Source: Butyrivibrio sp. (GTDB taxonomy: Bacteria > Bacillota > Clostridia > Lachnospirales > Lachnospiraceae). From it: a DNA stretch of 64,000 nucleotides. Made by a program: the position numbers and the translations under genes. Positions 9,243-16,671 of the stretch are shown piece after piece. Location: assembly GCA_017413105.1 (NCBI GenBank), contig JAFPVA010000302.1, forward strand, positions 1-64,000, read 5' to 3'. The notes under the pieces are model-generated. The model was given only the letters and a program-made list of their open reading frames with translations. It was not told the origin of the DNA and ran no database searches. Each line of letters opens with the position of its first letter. Within the stretch, counting starts at the first letter, position 1.

Positions 9243-11102
9243 TTAGAGCTTTATATCCGGTATCTTTACAATGGGTTCCTTTTCCTGCTCAGCTATGCTG
9301 CCGGGATCGGACTCTGTAGCTGTAGTCTTGACGATTGCGTAGGCATAGGTGCATACCATCGGCATATCTGAGCAATATATTCTAACCTCGTATACTCCTT
9401 CCTTGGCAGGAGCTGTATAAACACCGTCAACGGATACTTCTCCGCTTCCGGGAGCTGTAAGCTCATAAGTGATCGAACATGGATCCATATTGTTGAACTG
9501 AACACCGAAGTAGTAGTTCTCTCTTGGACGCATTACTACTGTAGGAGTCTTTGCTGTGATCGACTTGCCGTAATAGTCCTCAGCCTCAAGTTCCTCTCCG
9601 CTCGGGAACTTGATAGCAACCCATCTGTAGGTAAGGACAAGGAAATCTACATCATGAAGGAGCTTGGCTGCAACAACAAAGCTTCCTTTATCGTTCAGAA
9701 CCCTCACTGCTGTCTCTGCATCCACAAGCTGCTGAGACTGTCTGCTAAAGAGATCCGGATTTCCGTAAACAGTACTCTTTGCACTTGCTCCCAGTGCCTG
9801 ATCCTGTGAGAGATATTCATATCCTATAGATACATAAACATTTCCGCTTCCAAGACCGTGGGTTATCTCTCCTGAATATCTGATATCCCCGGCCTTTGCC
9901 TCCCTTCCGAGGGGTATCTCCAGTACACCTGTGGCAACATTTTTAAGCTCGCTACTGGCAGGAGCAGGAAGAGGTATCGTGCTTGAAGAAGGCTCAGCTT
10001 TCTTTTCTTTGCCTGCGCCAAAAATGTCAACTTCCTTGTCAAAGAACTCCATGTATTCGTTTCTTGTAGCATTCTGAGAAGGAAGATCTATATACTGATT
10101 AACCTTGGGTTCACGAATGTTTTCTATTACGTAAGCGCTGTCTGTGCGCATAAGGTCTATCTCTGCCAGCATGATGGCATCACTTCCCATTGTCTGGCGC
10201 ATCTCAAGACTGAGCCTTCCAAGCTCTCTTCCGATAAGAGCCTGAGGCGCTTCCTCTGTAAGCCTTACCTTCATGGCAAAGCTGTTTTCAACACTTATAG
10301 CCTTATCATTTTCAAAGGCCTGGGCACTTCCGCTTCTTAAGATGATGTTGCTCTCAATACCGCCGTTGTCATGGCAATGCATCCAGACATCCTTGGTAAA
10401 TATGCCGTTTTTCCTAAGGTCAACATCATCAATCTCAATATCAATCTGCTCTGTTCCTTCAGGAGAACTAAAAGAAGGTATATCAAGAACTCCCTTGTAA
10501 GACAGCTTTACATCCTCATCAGAGAGCTTTGTAACCTTTATCATAGCCTTTACATTACGGCCTTTACATACAGTTGTTGGGAAAATCAGAGTGCCTTCGA
10601 AATTTGCACTCTTAAAGAGAAACTCGCTCTGGAGGAATTCTCCTTCCATGCTAAAGCCTTCATTATAATCATCTTTATCGATAAGGAACATCTCAAAGCC
10701 TTCGCTAATGCGATTGAACTCGTATTCCTGATCAGATTCCTTATGGCTCACAGCATAAACCGAGTGGATATCCTTCTCCTTATATCTTACACAAAGGACA
10801 GCGGAATCAGTTTGCAGCTGATCAAAGCCTTCTATGGCAGAAAGCTTCTTTACCGTTGAAGAATCAATTATGATCTCCCGCCCGGTTCCATCTATGACAA
10901 CACCACTCTCCACAAGAATGGAGAGGTCATCCAGATTGACCACAGTGCAGCCGCAGACAATACCTGCGCCATACATTAGACTGCTCAAGAAGCGCAGCTT
11001 ATTGATGTGGTAACTCTGCTCTGCCTGGAAATCTGCTGTTGTTAGCATTTTCCCCGGATAGTAACGGTTTCTCTCAAAAGGATAAAGCTGACTGTTAGCC
11101 AT
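9243..11102 (-). CDS. Contractile-injection-system-associated-like protein, first gene of envelope operon
   Basis: 619 residues, no signal peptide or TM. The N-terminal 90 residues carry an RYYPGKMLT..DFQ.EQ.Y segment, a following GAGIVCGC stretch and then ESGVVIDGTGREIII. From memory this pattern (Y.pGk..t..DF...Q.Y...K..., G.GvvcGl.V, v..G.aid..Gre) belongs to a family often encoded beside baseplate genes of extracellular contractile injection systems. The middle is beta-rich, and the last 110 residues look Ig-like (a GSGEVSVDGVYTAPA strand pattern). An AGGAGG site lies 8 nt before the ATG. It is the promoter-proximal gene of the six-gene operon. No sheath, tube or baseplate gene is visible in the window, so the assignment rests on this one family resemblance. 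Confidence 0.65.
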   Translation of the reverse strand: MANSQLYPFERNRYYPGKMLTTADFQAEQSYHINKLRFLSSLMYGAGIVCGCTVVNLDDLSILVESGVVIDGTGREIIIDSSTVKKLSAIEGFDQLQTDSAVLCVRYKEKDIHSVYAVSHKESDQEYEFNRISEGFEMFLIDKDDYNEGFSMEGEFLQSEFLFKSANFEGTLIFPTTVCKGRNVKAMIKVTKLSDEDVKLSYKGVLDIPSFSSPEGTEQIDIEIDDVDLRKNGIFTKDVWMHCHDNGGIESNIILRSGSAQAFENDKAISVENSFAMKVRLTEEAPQALIGRELGRLSLEMRQTMGSDAIMLAEIDLMRTDSAYVIENIREPKVNQYIDLPSQNATRNEYMEFFDKEVDIFGAGKEKKAEPSSSTIPLPAPASSELKNVATGVLEIPLGREAKAGDIRYSGEITHGLGSGNVYVSIGYEYLSQDQALGASAKSTVYGNPDLFSRQSQQLVDAETAVRVLNDKGSFVVAAKLLHDVDFLVLTYRWVAIKFPSGEELEAEDYYGKSITAKTPTVVMRPRENYYFGVQFNNMDPCSITYELTAPGSGEVSVDGVYTAPAKEGVYEVRIYCSDMPMVCTYAYAIVKTTATESDPGSIAEQEKEPIVKIPDIKL

Positions 11103-11454
11103 GGAGATGCCTCCTATAAAATATGTGTGCTATTGTATGTATTCTTATATACAGAAACACGCATTTACTGCGGGTTTCGTGTGCACATGATTTAATCTTG
11201 AATTATGATACAAGGTTGTATTTTTATACGAATATCTTCGCAATTGTGTTAATAGAGCAATCTACATAATATTATAAGCCAAAACATGAAACTTTAGTAC
11301 AAAACCGTTCATATATGTTCGCATATTTAATAAAATTTTAATAAAACTTTTTGCTTGCAATTAGTTCTTTTTTCTGATATGCACTCGTATATTAAATAAC
11401 CTTTTTACGAAATTATGTTTTATACTATTGTTATAGAATGATGGAGGTGCTGAC
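11103..11454 (+). other. Divergent AT-rich intergenic region
   Basis: 352 bp between the divergently transcribed left-edge operon and the FRG gene. It must hold both promoters and is strongly AT-rich, especially 11215-11440. A short imperfect inverted repeat (acacgcatttactgcgggt region, 11157-11185) is present. TATACT at 11421-11426 and TATAGAAT further on are possible -10 elements for the FRG gene, but no well-spaced -35 is convincing. I see no RNA gene or coding frame in it. Confidence 0.5.
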
Positions 11455-12258
11455 ATGATAAAGACAATAAACATCGAAAATATTGAACATGTTTATGATA
11501 TTCTTTCGGAACAGGAATACAGGCAGGATCTGAAACGAAACAGAAATCTCTACGTATATCGTGGCGAGCCTGACGCCTCCTTCATACTCACAACAAGTCT
11601 TTCCAGAAATTGCAAAGATAAACAGAAAATTCTTGAACCCTGCATGTTAAGAAATTTCACCAAATATGCAGTAATCGAGGAGCCCACAATTGAAAACTCT
11701 GTCTGGAAACAGATGATCTTCGGTCAGCACCATGGACTTCCCACAAGGCTTTTGGACTGGTCCTTCTCACCTCTTATTGCTCTTAATTTTTCCGTTACAG
11801 AAAGTGACCTGGAAGAGATGGATAAAAGAGACAGCGTGGTGTGGCGAACAGATATACACGAGCTTCACGACCTGCTTCCTGAAAAGTACAAGAAAATAGC
11901 AAAAAAATACAGCACCACTGTTTTTTCCGTGGATATGCTCTCTGAAGCCTGTGACAGCCTTGATATGTATGATAAGGATATGGGCGACACCGCCATGCTT
12001 ATGATAGAGCCACCTTCAGTGGATGTAAGAATCGTGAACCAGTACTCATTTTTCTCGGTAATTCCCAGTGATATGAAGGACATTCAGGGGTTCCTTGATG
12101 CTCATACCGAGAATACAGTACGCTATGTGATAAAAAAAGAAGTCCGCTGGCAGCTCCGGGACATGCTCGACCATCAAAATGTCTCTGAACGAATCGTGTA
12201 CCCCGGTCTTGACGGACTTTCCAAATGGCTTGGTCGCCACTATTATGTAAGATCATAG
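11455..12258 (+). CDS. FRG-domain-containing protein
   Basis: 267 residues. The N-terminal half matches the FRG domain: the name-giving aromatic-Arg-Gly-Glu (YRGE) at about residues 37-40, then GQHHGLPTRLLDWS at about 90-103, which is the most conserved block of the family. No signal peptide or TM. FRG proteins are of unknown biochemistry and often lie in variable or defence-related regions of genomes. A GGAGGTG site is 5 nt before the ATG. It is a single-gene unit on the plus strand between two minus-strand operons and ends in a hairpin terminator. I see no adjacent immunity or toxin partner. Confidence 0.85.
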   Translation: MIKTINIENIEHVYDILSEQEYRQDLKRNRNLYVYRGEPDASFILTTSLSRNCKDKQKILEPCMLRNFTKYAVIEEPTIENSVWKQMIFGQHHGLPTRLLDWSFSPLIALNFSVTESDLEEMDKRDSVVWRTDIHELHDLLPEKYKKIAKKYSTTVFSVDMLSEACDSLDMYDKDMGDTAMLMIEPPSVDVRIVNQYSFFSVIPSDMKDIQGFLDAHTENTVRYVIKKEVRWQLRDMLDHQNVSERIVYPGLDGLSKWLGRHYYVRS

Positions 12259-12264
12259 ACAACA

Positions 12265-12310
12265 GAAAAAAGGCCACTGCAAGCTGAGGTTCTTGCAAAT
12301 GGTCCTTTTC
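12265..12310. terminator. Probable bidirectional terminator (FRG gene / GNAT operon)
   Basis: Imperfect inverted repeat with A-rich left and T-rich right arms (gaaaaaaggcc...tgcaag / cttgca...tggtccttttc) between the convergent ends at 12258 and 12324. It can serve either strand. Confidence 0.7.
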
Positions 12311-12323
12311 TTTATATTGCGGC

Positions 12324-12971
12324 TCATACTTCCTCGCAGAAGTAGACTTTTTCCTTCCGAAGCCATTCCAATGCTTCTTTTTCATTGTGAAAACATATAC
12401 CGGCGGCCTTGCTAAAGGCCTTCAGATCTGTTACTTTGGCCATTATCACAGGCTTGTCAGGAATCATCTCTCCCTCATCCTGCTGTCGAAACTTCTCTTC
12501 CATCTCCATTCTTCTGATATAATCTGCATCTCTGACGCAGTACACATCATATTTCTTTTTGATGTCCTCGTAATCCGTTTCTCTGTCCGCAGCAAAGTCA
12601 CATATCTTTTCAAAGCCCATCCAGGAATAGATAGACTCATCCACCGGTAAAAGAAATACGAAAGGAATATGTTCATCCTTAAGACTCTTAAAAGCTTTTT
12701 TAAACAGCTTGGTCATCTGACCGGTGTGGCGCTTATCCTCTGCTGTTGCTACTGCCACAACATAATAGCTTCTGACAACAGTACCGCACATATTGACATA
12801 GTACGGATTTAAATGAAGCATTGAAATAACTTCTCCATCTTCTATACTGACAATGATCCTGTTATCTGAACATTTTTCTTTATAGTAATAATCTATGAAT
12901 TCCTTTGGATCATCAAAAGTCTCTTCATAAAGTTTTCTTGTAAGATTTTTTTCAATTAACTCTGTAATCAT
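12324..12971 (-). CDS. GNAT-family N-acetyltransferase
   Basis: 215 residues. It has the GNAT layout: N-terminal helix, a strand around VISMLHLNPYYV, then VAVATAEDKRHTGQMTKLF at about residues 80-98 corresponding to the acetyl-CoA binding motif A (R/Q-x-x-G-x-G/A region, here RHTGQM), and FVFLLPVDESIYSWMGFEKI as the late strand/helix with the usual Y..lGF element. The substrate is not predictable. The start codon overlaps the stop of the upstream MprF-like gene by 4 bp, so the two are co-expressed. GNAT genes of this type (Eis-like N-domain) are common beside DUF2156 genes in Lachnospiraceae. Confidence 0.8.
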   Translation of the reverse strand: MITELIEKNLTRKLYEETFDDPKEFIDYYYKEKCSDNRIIVSIEDGEVISMLHLNPYYVNMCGTVVRSYYVVAVATAEDKRHTGQMTKLFKKAFKSLKDEHIPFVFLLPVDESIYSWMGFEKICDFAADRETDYEDIKKKYDVYCVRDADYIRRMEMEEKFRQQDEGEMIPDKPVIMAKVTDLKAFSKAAGICFHNEKEALEWLRKEKVYFCEEV

Positions 12972-13894
12972 GCTACTTTCTCATATACTCTGTATTTTCT
13001 GGCAAAGCCTACTGGGTTGTAGCTCTCCTTTGCCTGTCTGAGCCCTTCAATTCCCATGTCATCTTCTCTGTTTACCAGTTTTGCATCCTCATAGGAATTT
13101 AAAAGAAACTGCTGGTTAATTACCTGGTATATTCCCGGGATATCGGAATTGCCCTTCTCAATACTTATGACCGCCATCTGTTCCCTCTTATTGTAGGAAC
13201 CTATGGTGAAGGCCTCAAGCTTCTCATCGATGAAAATACCACCTATCCTGTAGGTTACTTTGTCACAATTTCTGAGGAGTTCTATGAGTCCCTCCTTTTC
13301 GGTAATGAGTGTTTCTTTGCTCTCAACTCCTTCGGCAAGCCTGTTTTCAATCCACTGATTCATGAACTCTTCGAGGAAATATTCATCCACACAGCACAGG
13401 GTCTTATACTGCCATCTTCCCTCGTATTCCTTCATGAATTTATTTATAAGATTTCTCTTTTTCTGGAATTTTTTACCCGGAAGAGTTCTGAGCTGCTCTG
13501 CATCATAGAGGTAGTCCTTAAGGTCATCTTCATCCTCAATGCAAAACTCCGGATTATCAAATAAGCCAAGAGTGGTCATGGCATCTTCATCTGCTAAATC
13601 TATTCTGAGGGGACTGTGAAGTACATTATTAAAATAATCCCTGAGCATGCCAAAATACTTGGGGAGTTCCTCGCTGCTACAATAAGGCATCGCTGCAAAG
13701 TAACCCTTATCATCCTTCATCAGGATTATGGCGGCTTTATCCTCCACATAAACCTGTGTATTGTATAGGTCCTTCCAAATAAAAGTATCTAAAACCGTAC
13801 TGTCGCAGGTCTTATTACTTCTAAGTGCATAAATCCCCGCAAGCTTAGCAGCCTCTTCAAATAACGGTTTATGAAATACAAGTCTCTTTTCCAT
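12968..13894 (-). CDS. DUF2156 (MprF C-terminal-like) acyl/aminoacyl transferase-fold protein
   Basis: 308 residues. It matches DUF2156, the GNAT-type fold of the catalytic half of phosphatidylglycerol lysyltransferase. Recognisable parts are the N-terminal TFIWKDLYNTQVYVEDK, the central KKRNLINKFMKEYEGRW, and the C-terminal region ending in REDDMGIEGLRQAKESYNP, which is the family signature (N.eeDlG..gLr..K..y.P). No membrane segments, so it is not a full MprF. I chose the ATG at 13894 because GGAG precedes it by 8 nt; the upstream in-frame ATG at 13963 has none. It is the first gene of a two-gene unit with the GNAT gene. The substrate is unknown; a soluble DUF2156 may act on tRNA-activated or CoA-activated donors. 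Confidence 0.85.
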   Translation of the reverse strand: MEKRLVFHKPLFEEAAKLAGIYALRSNKTCDSTVLDTFIWKDLYNTQVYVEDKAAIILMKDDKGYFAAMPYCSSEELPKYFGMLRDYFNNVLHSPLRIDLADEDAMTTLGLFDNPEFCIEDEDDLKDYLYDAEQLRTLPGKKFQKKRNLINKFMKEYEGRWQYKTLCCVDEYFLEEFMNQWIENRLAEGVESKETLITEKEGLIELLRNCDKVTYRIGGIFIDEKLEAFTIGSYNKREQMAVISIEKGNSDIPGIYQVINQQFLLNSYEDAKLVNREDDMGIEGLRQAKESYNPVGFARKYRVYEKVA

Positions 13895-14006
13895 ATTGTC
13901 ACTCCAAAAGCAAAGACGCTTTGTATGTATTCTATTTAATTGCACGCAATCAATATAGCTCATTTACTGTTTTTTGTCAATCCCGTGTGCCAAAAAGAAA
14001 AGGCGC

Positions 14007-14073
14007 GTTACTGGAGTGAGCTGCATGCGAGTGAACAGTAACAAAGGCGCAGGTGATTGCCACCTACGCCTTT
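14007..14073 (-). terminator. Hairpins after the sensor kinase operon
   Basis: Two adjacent inverted repeats. AAAGGCG.AGGTG / CACCT.CGCCTTT (14043-14073) overlaps the first base of the kinase stop codon region and is the likely terminator. GTTACTG / CAGTAAC (14007-14013 with 14036-14042) follows it and encloses a GCATGC palindrome. Confidence 0.65.
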
Positions 14074-15308
14074 TATGCACATTGCTCGAATGAAACAGTT
14101 ATTCGTGTTCCTATCTCCTGCCTTGAAAGAACTTCAACGGTTCCTTTGTGTGCGTCTATTATCCATTTCGCAATGGAAAGCCCCAGTCCCGAACCGCCTG
14201 TGGATGAATTTCTTGCCTTGTCGGATCTGTAGAAACGTTCAAAGATATGACTGAGTTCATCTCCTGCAATACCAATACCTTCATCCTGAACAGAATATAC
14301 AACGTTGTTTCCCGTATTTTTTACTGAAAGCTTTATTGTATTGCCCTTGTCGGAGTATTTTGCGGCATTCTGAACAAATATCCTTATGGACTGTTTTATC
14401 ATGGCTGTGTCACCACTTATAAAGCAATCCTCACTATCTTCAAAAAGATATTTGTGATCAGGATCTATCATTATTGACTCTTCCCATACTTCTCTCATTA
14501 CTTCCGTCAGATTGGTCCTCTCCAAAGACAATTTCTGACGTCCGTTATCTCCTCTTGCCAAAAAGAGAAGCTGGTCAATTAGGTCTTTCATATTCTCGGA
14601 TTCATGCTTGATAGCTTTGATTGATTCATCAAGGACAGACGGGTCATCTTTTCCCCAGCGATCCAGCATATTGGCATAGCCCTGAATAACAGCTATCGGG
14701 GTCCTCAGCTCGTGAGATGCATCATCCACAAACCTTGCCTGCTGCATTCTTGCTTCCTGCATCCTGTATAAAAGATTGTTAAGCGCCGCTTCAATACTGG
14801 CAAGATCCTCATCGCCGGTAGCTATCCTCGCTCCGTTTTTGTCAGCAGGCACCTTTAAAATTGCCTCTTCAAGTTCTTCAAACTTAGTGGTATCAAGGGG
14901 CACTTCACTTATAGCTTCAGCCTTTAATGCCAGTTCATTTAAAGGTCTCAATTTTCTTCTGATCCTGGCTGTATGGGTAAAAGAAAATAAGAGATTAAGA
15001 AGCTGATAGGTAACGGTCACTGTCAGTATTATCCTTAGAAAAAATATTAAATCCCCCATAGGGAAAATATACTGGGAACTGTCAGTGAAGTAGTTAAGAA
15101 CAGCATTTTTGTAGCTTTCGCCGGTTATGGAAAAGCTCTTTATTATTTCGCTTTCCGGGATTGTCAGATAACTGTTGTAACCAAAAAGTCCCAAAGAAGC
15201 CAAAATGATCAGCAGATCCAAAGTAAAAAAAGCTTTCAGTTTATTAAACCAGAAAGCTGTATTAATGCCTCTTGCAATTGATGATGTACGCTTGGTTACA
15301 TTATTCAT
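14073..15308 (-). CDS. Membrane sensor histidine kinase
   Basis: 411 residues. TM1 is at about 27-50, TM2 at about 85-110, with a short extracellular loop of only about 35 residues between them, then a HAMP-like linker. The HisKA dimerisation helix has the phospho-acceptor in DDASHELRTPIAVIQGY (His at about 197). The HATPase domain shows FVQNAAKYS (N box), DEGIGIAG (G1), FERFYRSDKARN (F box) and GGSGLGLSIAKW (G2). All catalytic motifs are intact. The start overlaps the response regulator stop by 4 bp. The tiny sensor loop suggests detection of envelope stress or a membrane partner; the DUF4342 membrane protein in the same operon is a candidate partner. Confidence 0.93.
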   Translation of the reverse strand: MNNVTKRTSSIARGINTAFWFNKLKAFFTLDLLIILASLGLFGYNSYLTIPESEIIKSFSITGESYKNAVLNYFTDSSQYIFPMGDLIFFLRIILTVTVTYQLLNLLFSFTHTARIRRKLRPLNELALKAEAISEVPLDTTKFEELEEAILKVPADKNGARIATGDEDLASIEAALNNLLYRMQEARMQQARFVDDASHELRTPIAVIQGYANMLDRWGKDDPSVLDESIKAIKHESENMKDLIDQLLFLARGDNGRQKLSLERTNLTEVMREVWEESIMIDPDHKYLFEDSEDCFISGDTAMIKQSIRIFVQNAAKYSDKGNTIKLSVKNTGNNVVYSVQDEGIGIAGDELSHIFERFYRSDKARNSSTGGSGLGLSIAKWIIDAHKGTVEVLSRQEIGTRITVSFEQCA

Positions 15309-15988
15309 AGCTGGCCTTCTTTTATGACATATCCAACGCCTCTGACTGTCTGGATAAGCTTAATGCCATATTTGTCATCTATCTTAGTGCGCAGATGCCT
15401 GATATATACATCTACAACATTTGTTTCTCCATCATAATCATAGCCCCAGATTTCGCCTATAAGCCGTTCTCTATCAAGGACTATATTACGATTTTCCATA
15501 AGTATCCTTAGAAGTTCAAACTCGTAGTTGGTGAGTTCAACAGGATTACCGTCTGCACTGACCTCATGTCTGTCCAGATCTATCATTACGTTATTAATTG
15601 ATAGCTGCCTTGTGGCAGCCACTGCGCCGCCCTTTCTTTTCAGAGCTACTCTTATACGTGCAAGCAGTTCTTCAATTGCAAAGGGTTTAGTGATATAGTC
15701 ATCTGCACCGGCATCAAGGCCTGATACCTTATCCATGACTGCATCTCTTGCAGTTACAAGGATCACAGGAGTATCCTTTTTTGCTCTTACTCTCCTTAAT
15801 ACCTCAAAGCCATTGATGCCCGGCAGCATAACATCTAAAAGAATCAGATCATAATCGTTAGATATAGCCTTATCAAGGCCGCTCCTCCCGTCCTCCGCCT
15901 TATCCACAGTATTTCCTTCATGAATCAGTTCAAGTTCGACAAAGCGTGCCAATTGTGCTTCATCTTCTACGATTAATATTTTACTCAT
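15305..15988 (-). CDS. OmpR/PhoB-family response regulator
   Basis: 227 residues. The receiver domain (about 1-118) has the acidic pair (EDE), phospho-Asp in LILLDVMLPGINGFEVL (about residue 51), a conserved Thr in VILVTAR and Lys in ITKPFAIEELLAR. The C-terminal winged helix (about 128-225) ends with the recognition-helix pattern TNVVDVYIRHLRTKIDD and the VRGVGYVI wing. It overlaps the DUF4342 stop by 1 bp and the kinase start by 4 bp. The four 11-bp repeats upstream of the operon are the natural candidates for its own binding site, implying autoregulation. Confidence 0.95.
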   Translation of the reverse strand: MSKILIVEDEAQLARFVELELIHEGNTVDKAEDGRSGLDKAISNDYDLILLDVMLPGINGFEVLRRVRAKKDTPVILVTARDAVMDKVSGLDAGADDYITKPFAIEELLARIRVALKRKGGAVAATRQLSINNVMIDLDRHEVSADGNPVELTNYEFELLRILMENRNIVLDRERLIGEIWGYDYDGETNVVDVYIRHLRTKIDDKYGIKLIQTVRGVGYVIKEGQL

Positions 15989-16545
15989 CAGTTTTGCTCT
16001 TCATCCTTTTTAAATTCATTTTTGATGTTCTCAGCAGTCTGTGATGCCTTATCGCAAACATCGTTTACATCTAAGATCACCTTGTCCACACCTGTAAAGT
16101 TATAGGTTATTCCAAAGAACAGTCCGATAACGATAAGTGGAAGTGTAATCCAGAAGAATCCAAGTAAAAGAAGTACAAGTACAAGAAGCGGAACACTTGC
16201 AATTCTGCGATCTTCCCTGTTTATGCAGAAGTCTATTTCAAGGCTCTTGCGGAATATAAACTTAAAGAAATCTGCAATCTTCTTGAAGCCTTCTTTGAAA
16301 TTATTCTTCTTGCACTTCTCTTCATACTCGCTCTGAGCCAGTTCAAACTTCTTGACATTTTCCATATCCTGGCTTGCTCCTGCTGTGTAGGTGCCTTCCT
16401 TCGGCTCAGTTACCTTGCCCTGACGCTCAAGCTCGATTATTGCATCAAGCATATCGTAATTGTTCTCTTCCAGAACCTTTTTTGCATCCTCATAGGATAC
16501 GCCTGTCTTTTCTCTGAGCTTTTCAACCTTTTCAAAATTTTCCAT
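15988..16545 (-). CDS. DUF4342 (UBA-like) membrane protein
   Basis: 185 residues. The first 45 form a UBA/Ts-N-like three-helix domain as in DUF4342 (VEKLREKTGVSYEDAKKVLE then DMLDAIIELE). After a charged middle come one or two hydrophobic segments at about 118-150 (VPLLVLVLLLLGFFWITLPL) and an acidic/basic C-terminal tail. It leads the operon with the response regulator and kinase, preceded by an AAGGAAGG site. In this family such proteins are regularly linked to OmpR-type two-component systems; the role is unproven, perhaps modulating the kinase or serving as an envelope-stress output. Confidence 0.85.
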   Translation of the reverse strand: MENFEKVEKLREKTGVSYEDAKKVLEENNYDMLDAIIELERQGKVTEPKEGTYTAGASQDMENVKKFELAQSEYEEKCKKNNFKEGFKKIADFFKFIFRKSLEIDFCINREDRRIASVPLLVLVLLLLGFFWITLPLIVIGLFFGITYNFTGVDKVILDVNDVCDKASQTAENIKNEFKKDEEQN

Positions 16546-16560
16546 AACTATTACCTTCCT

Positions 16561-16600
16561 TTCAGATATTCAAATGTTTTTTTGTTATTTGATATCTGAA
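16561..16600 (-). promoter_or_regulatory. Leader hairpin before DUF4342 operon
   Basis: The arms TTCAGATATt (16561-16570) and GATATCTGAA (16591-16600) can pair around a 20-nt A/T loop. The 3' arm on the minus strand runs straight into the AAGGAAGG Shine-Dalgarno of the gene starting at 16545, so folding could affect translation. Confidence 0.45.
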
Positions 16601-16656
16601 ATGATACACACCCCAGATTAATATAAGATTTTTGGAAGATTAAAATCAGATTAAAA
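16601..16656 (-). promoter_or_regulatory. Promoter with four 11-bp-spaced direct repeats (OmpR-type operator)
   Basis: On the plus strand AGATT begins at 16615, 16626, 16637 and 16648, exactly 11 bp apart (on the minus strand, TTTTAATCT-type boxes). Two copies read AGATTAAAA. A -10-like TATCAT lies at 16606-16601 on the minus strand, and the -35 position (about 16629-16624) falls inside the repeats with a poor match to consensus. Boxes replacing or overlapping -35 are typical of promoters activated by OmpR/PhoB dimers bound in tandem. Confidence 0.65.
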
Positions 16657-16671
16657 TATCATTATTTTCTT

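Noticed and set aside
10371..10859. 162-codon plus-strand frame inside the CIS-like gene
   Set aside because: Antisense to a long coding frame with strong start signals; no recognisable domain.
1..11102. Type VII secretion locus (EsaA/EssB-like) for the left operon
   Set aside because: No WXG100 protein, EssC ATPase or EsaA-like multi-TM C-terminus is visible; only a weak pseudokinase-like resemblance in one gene.
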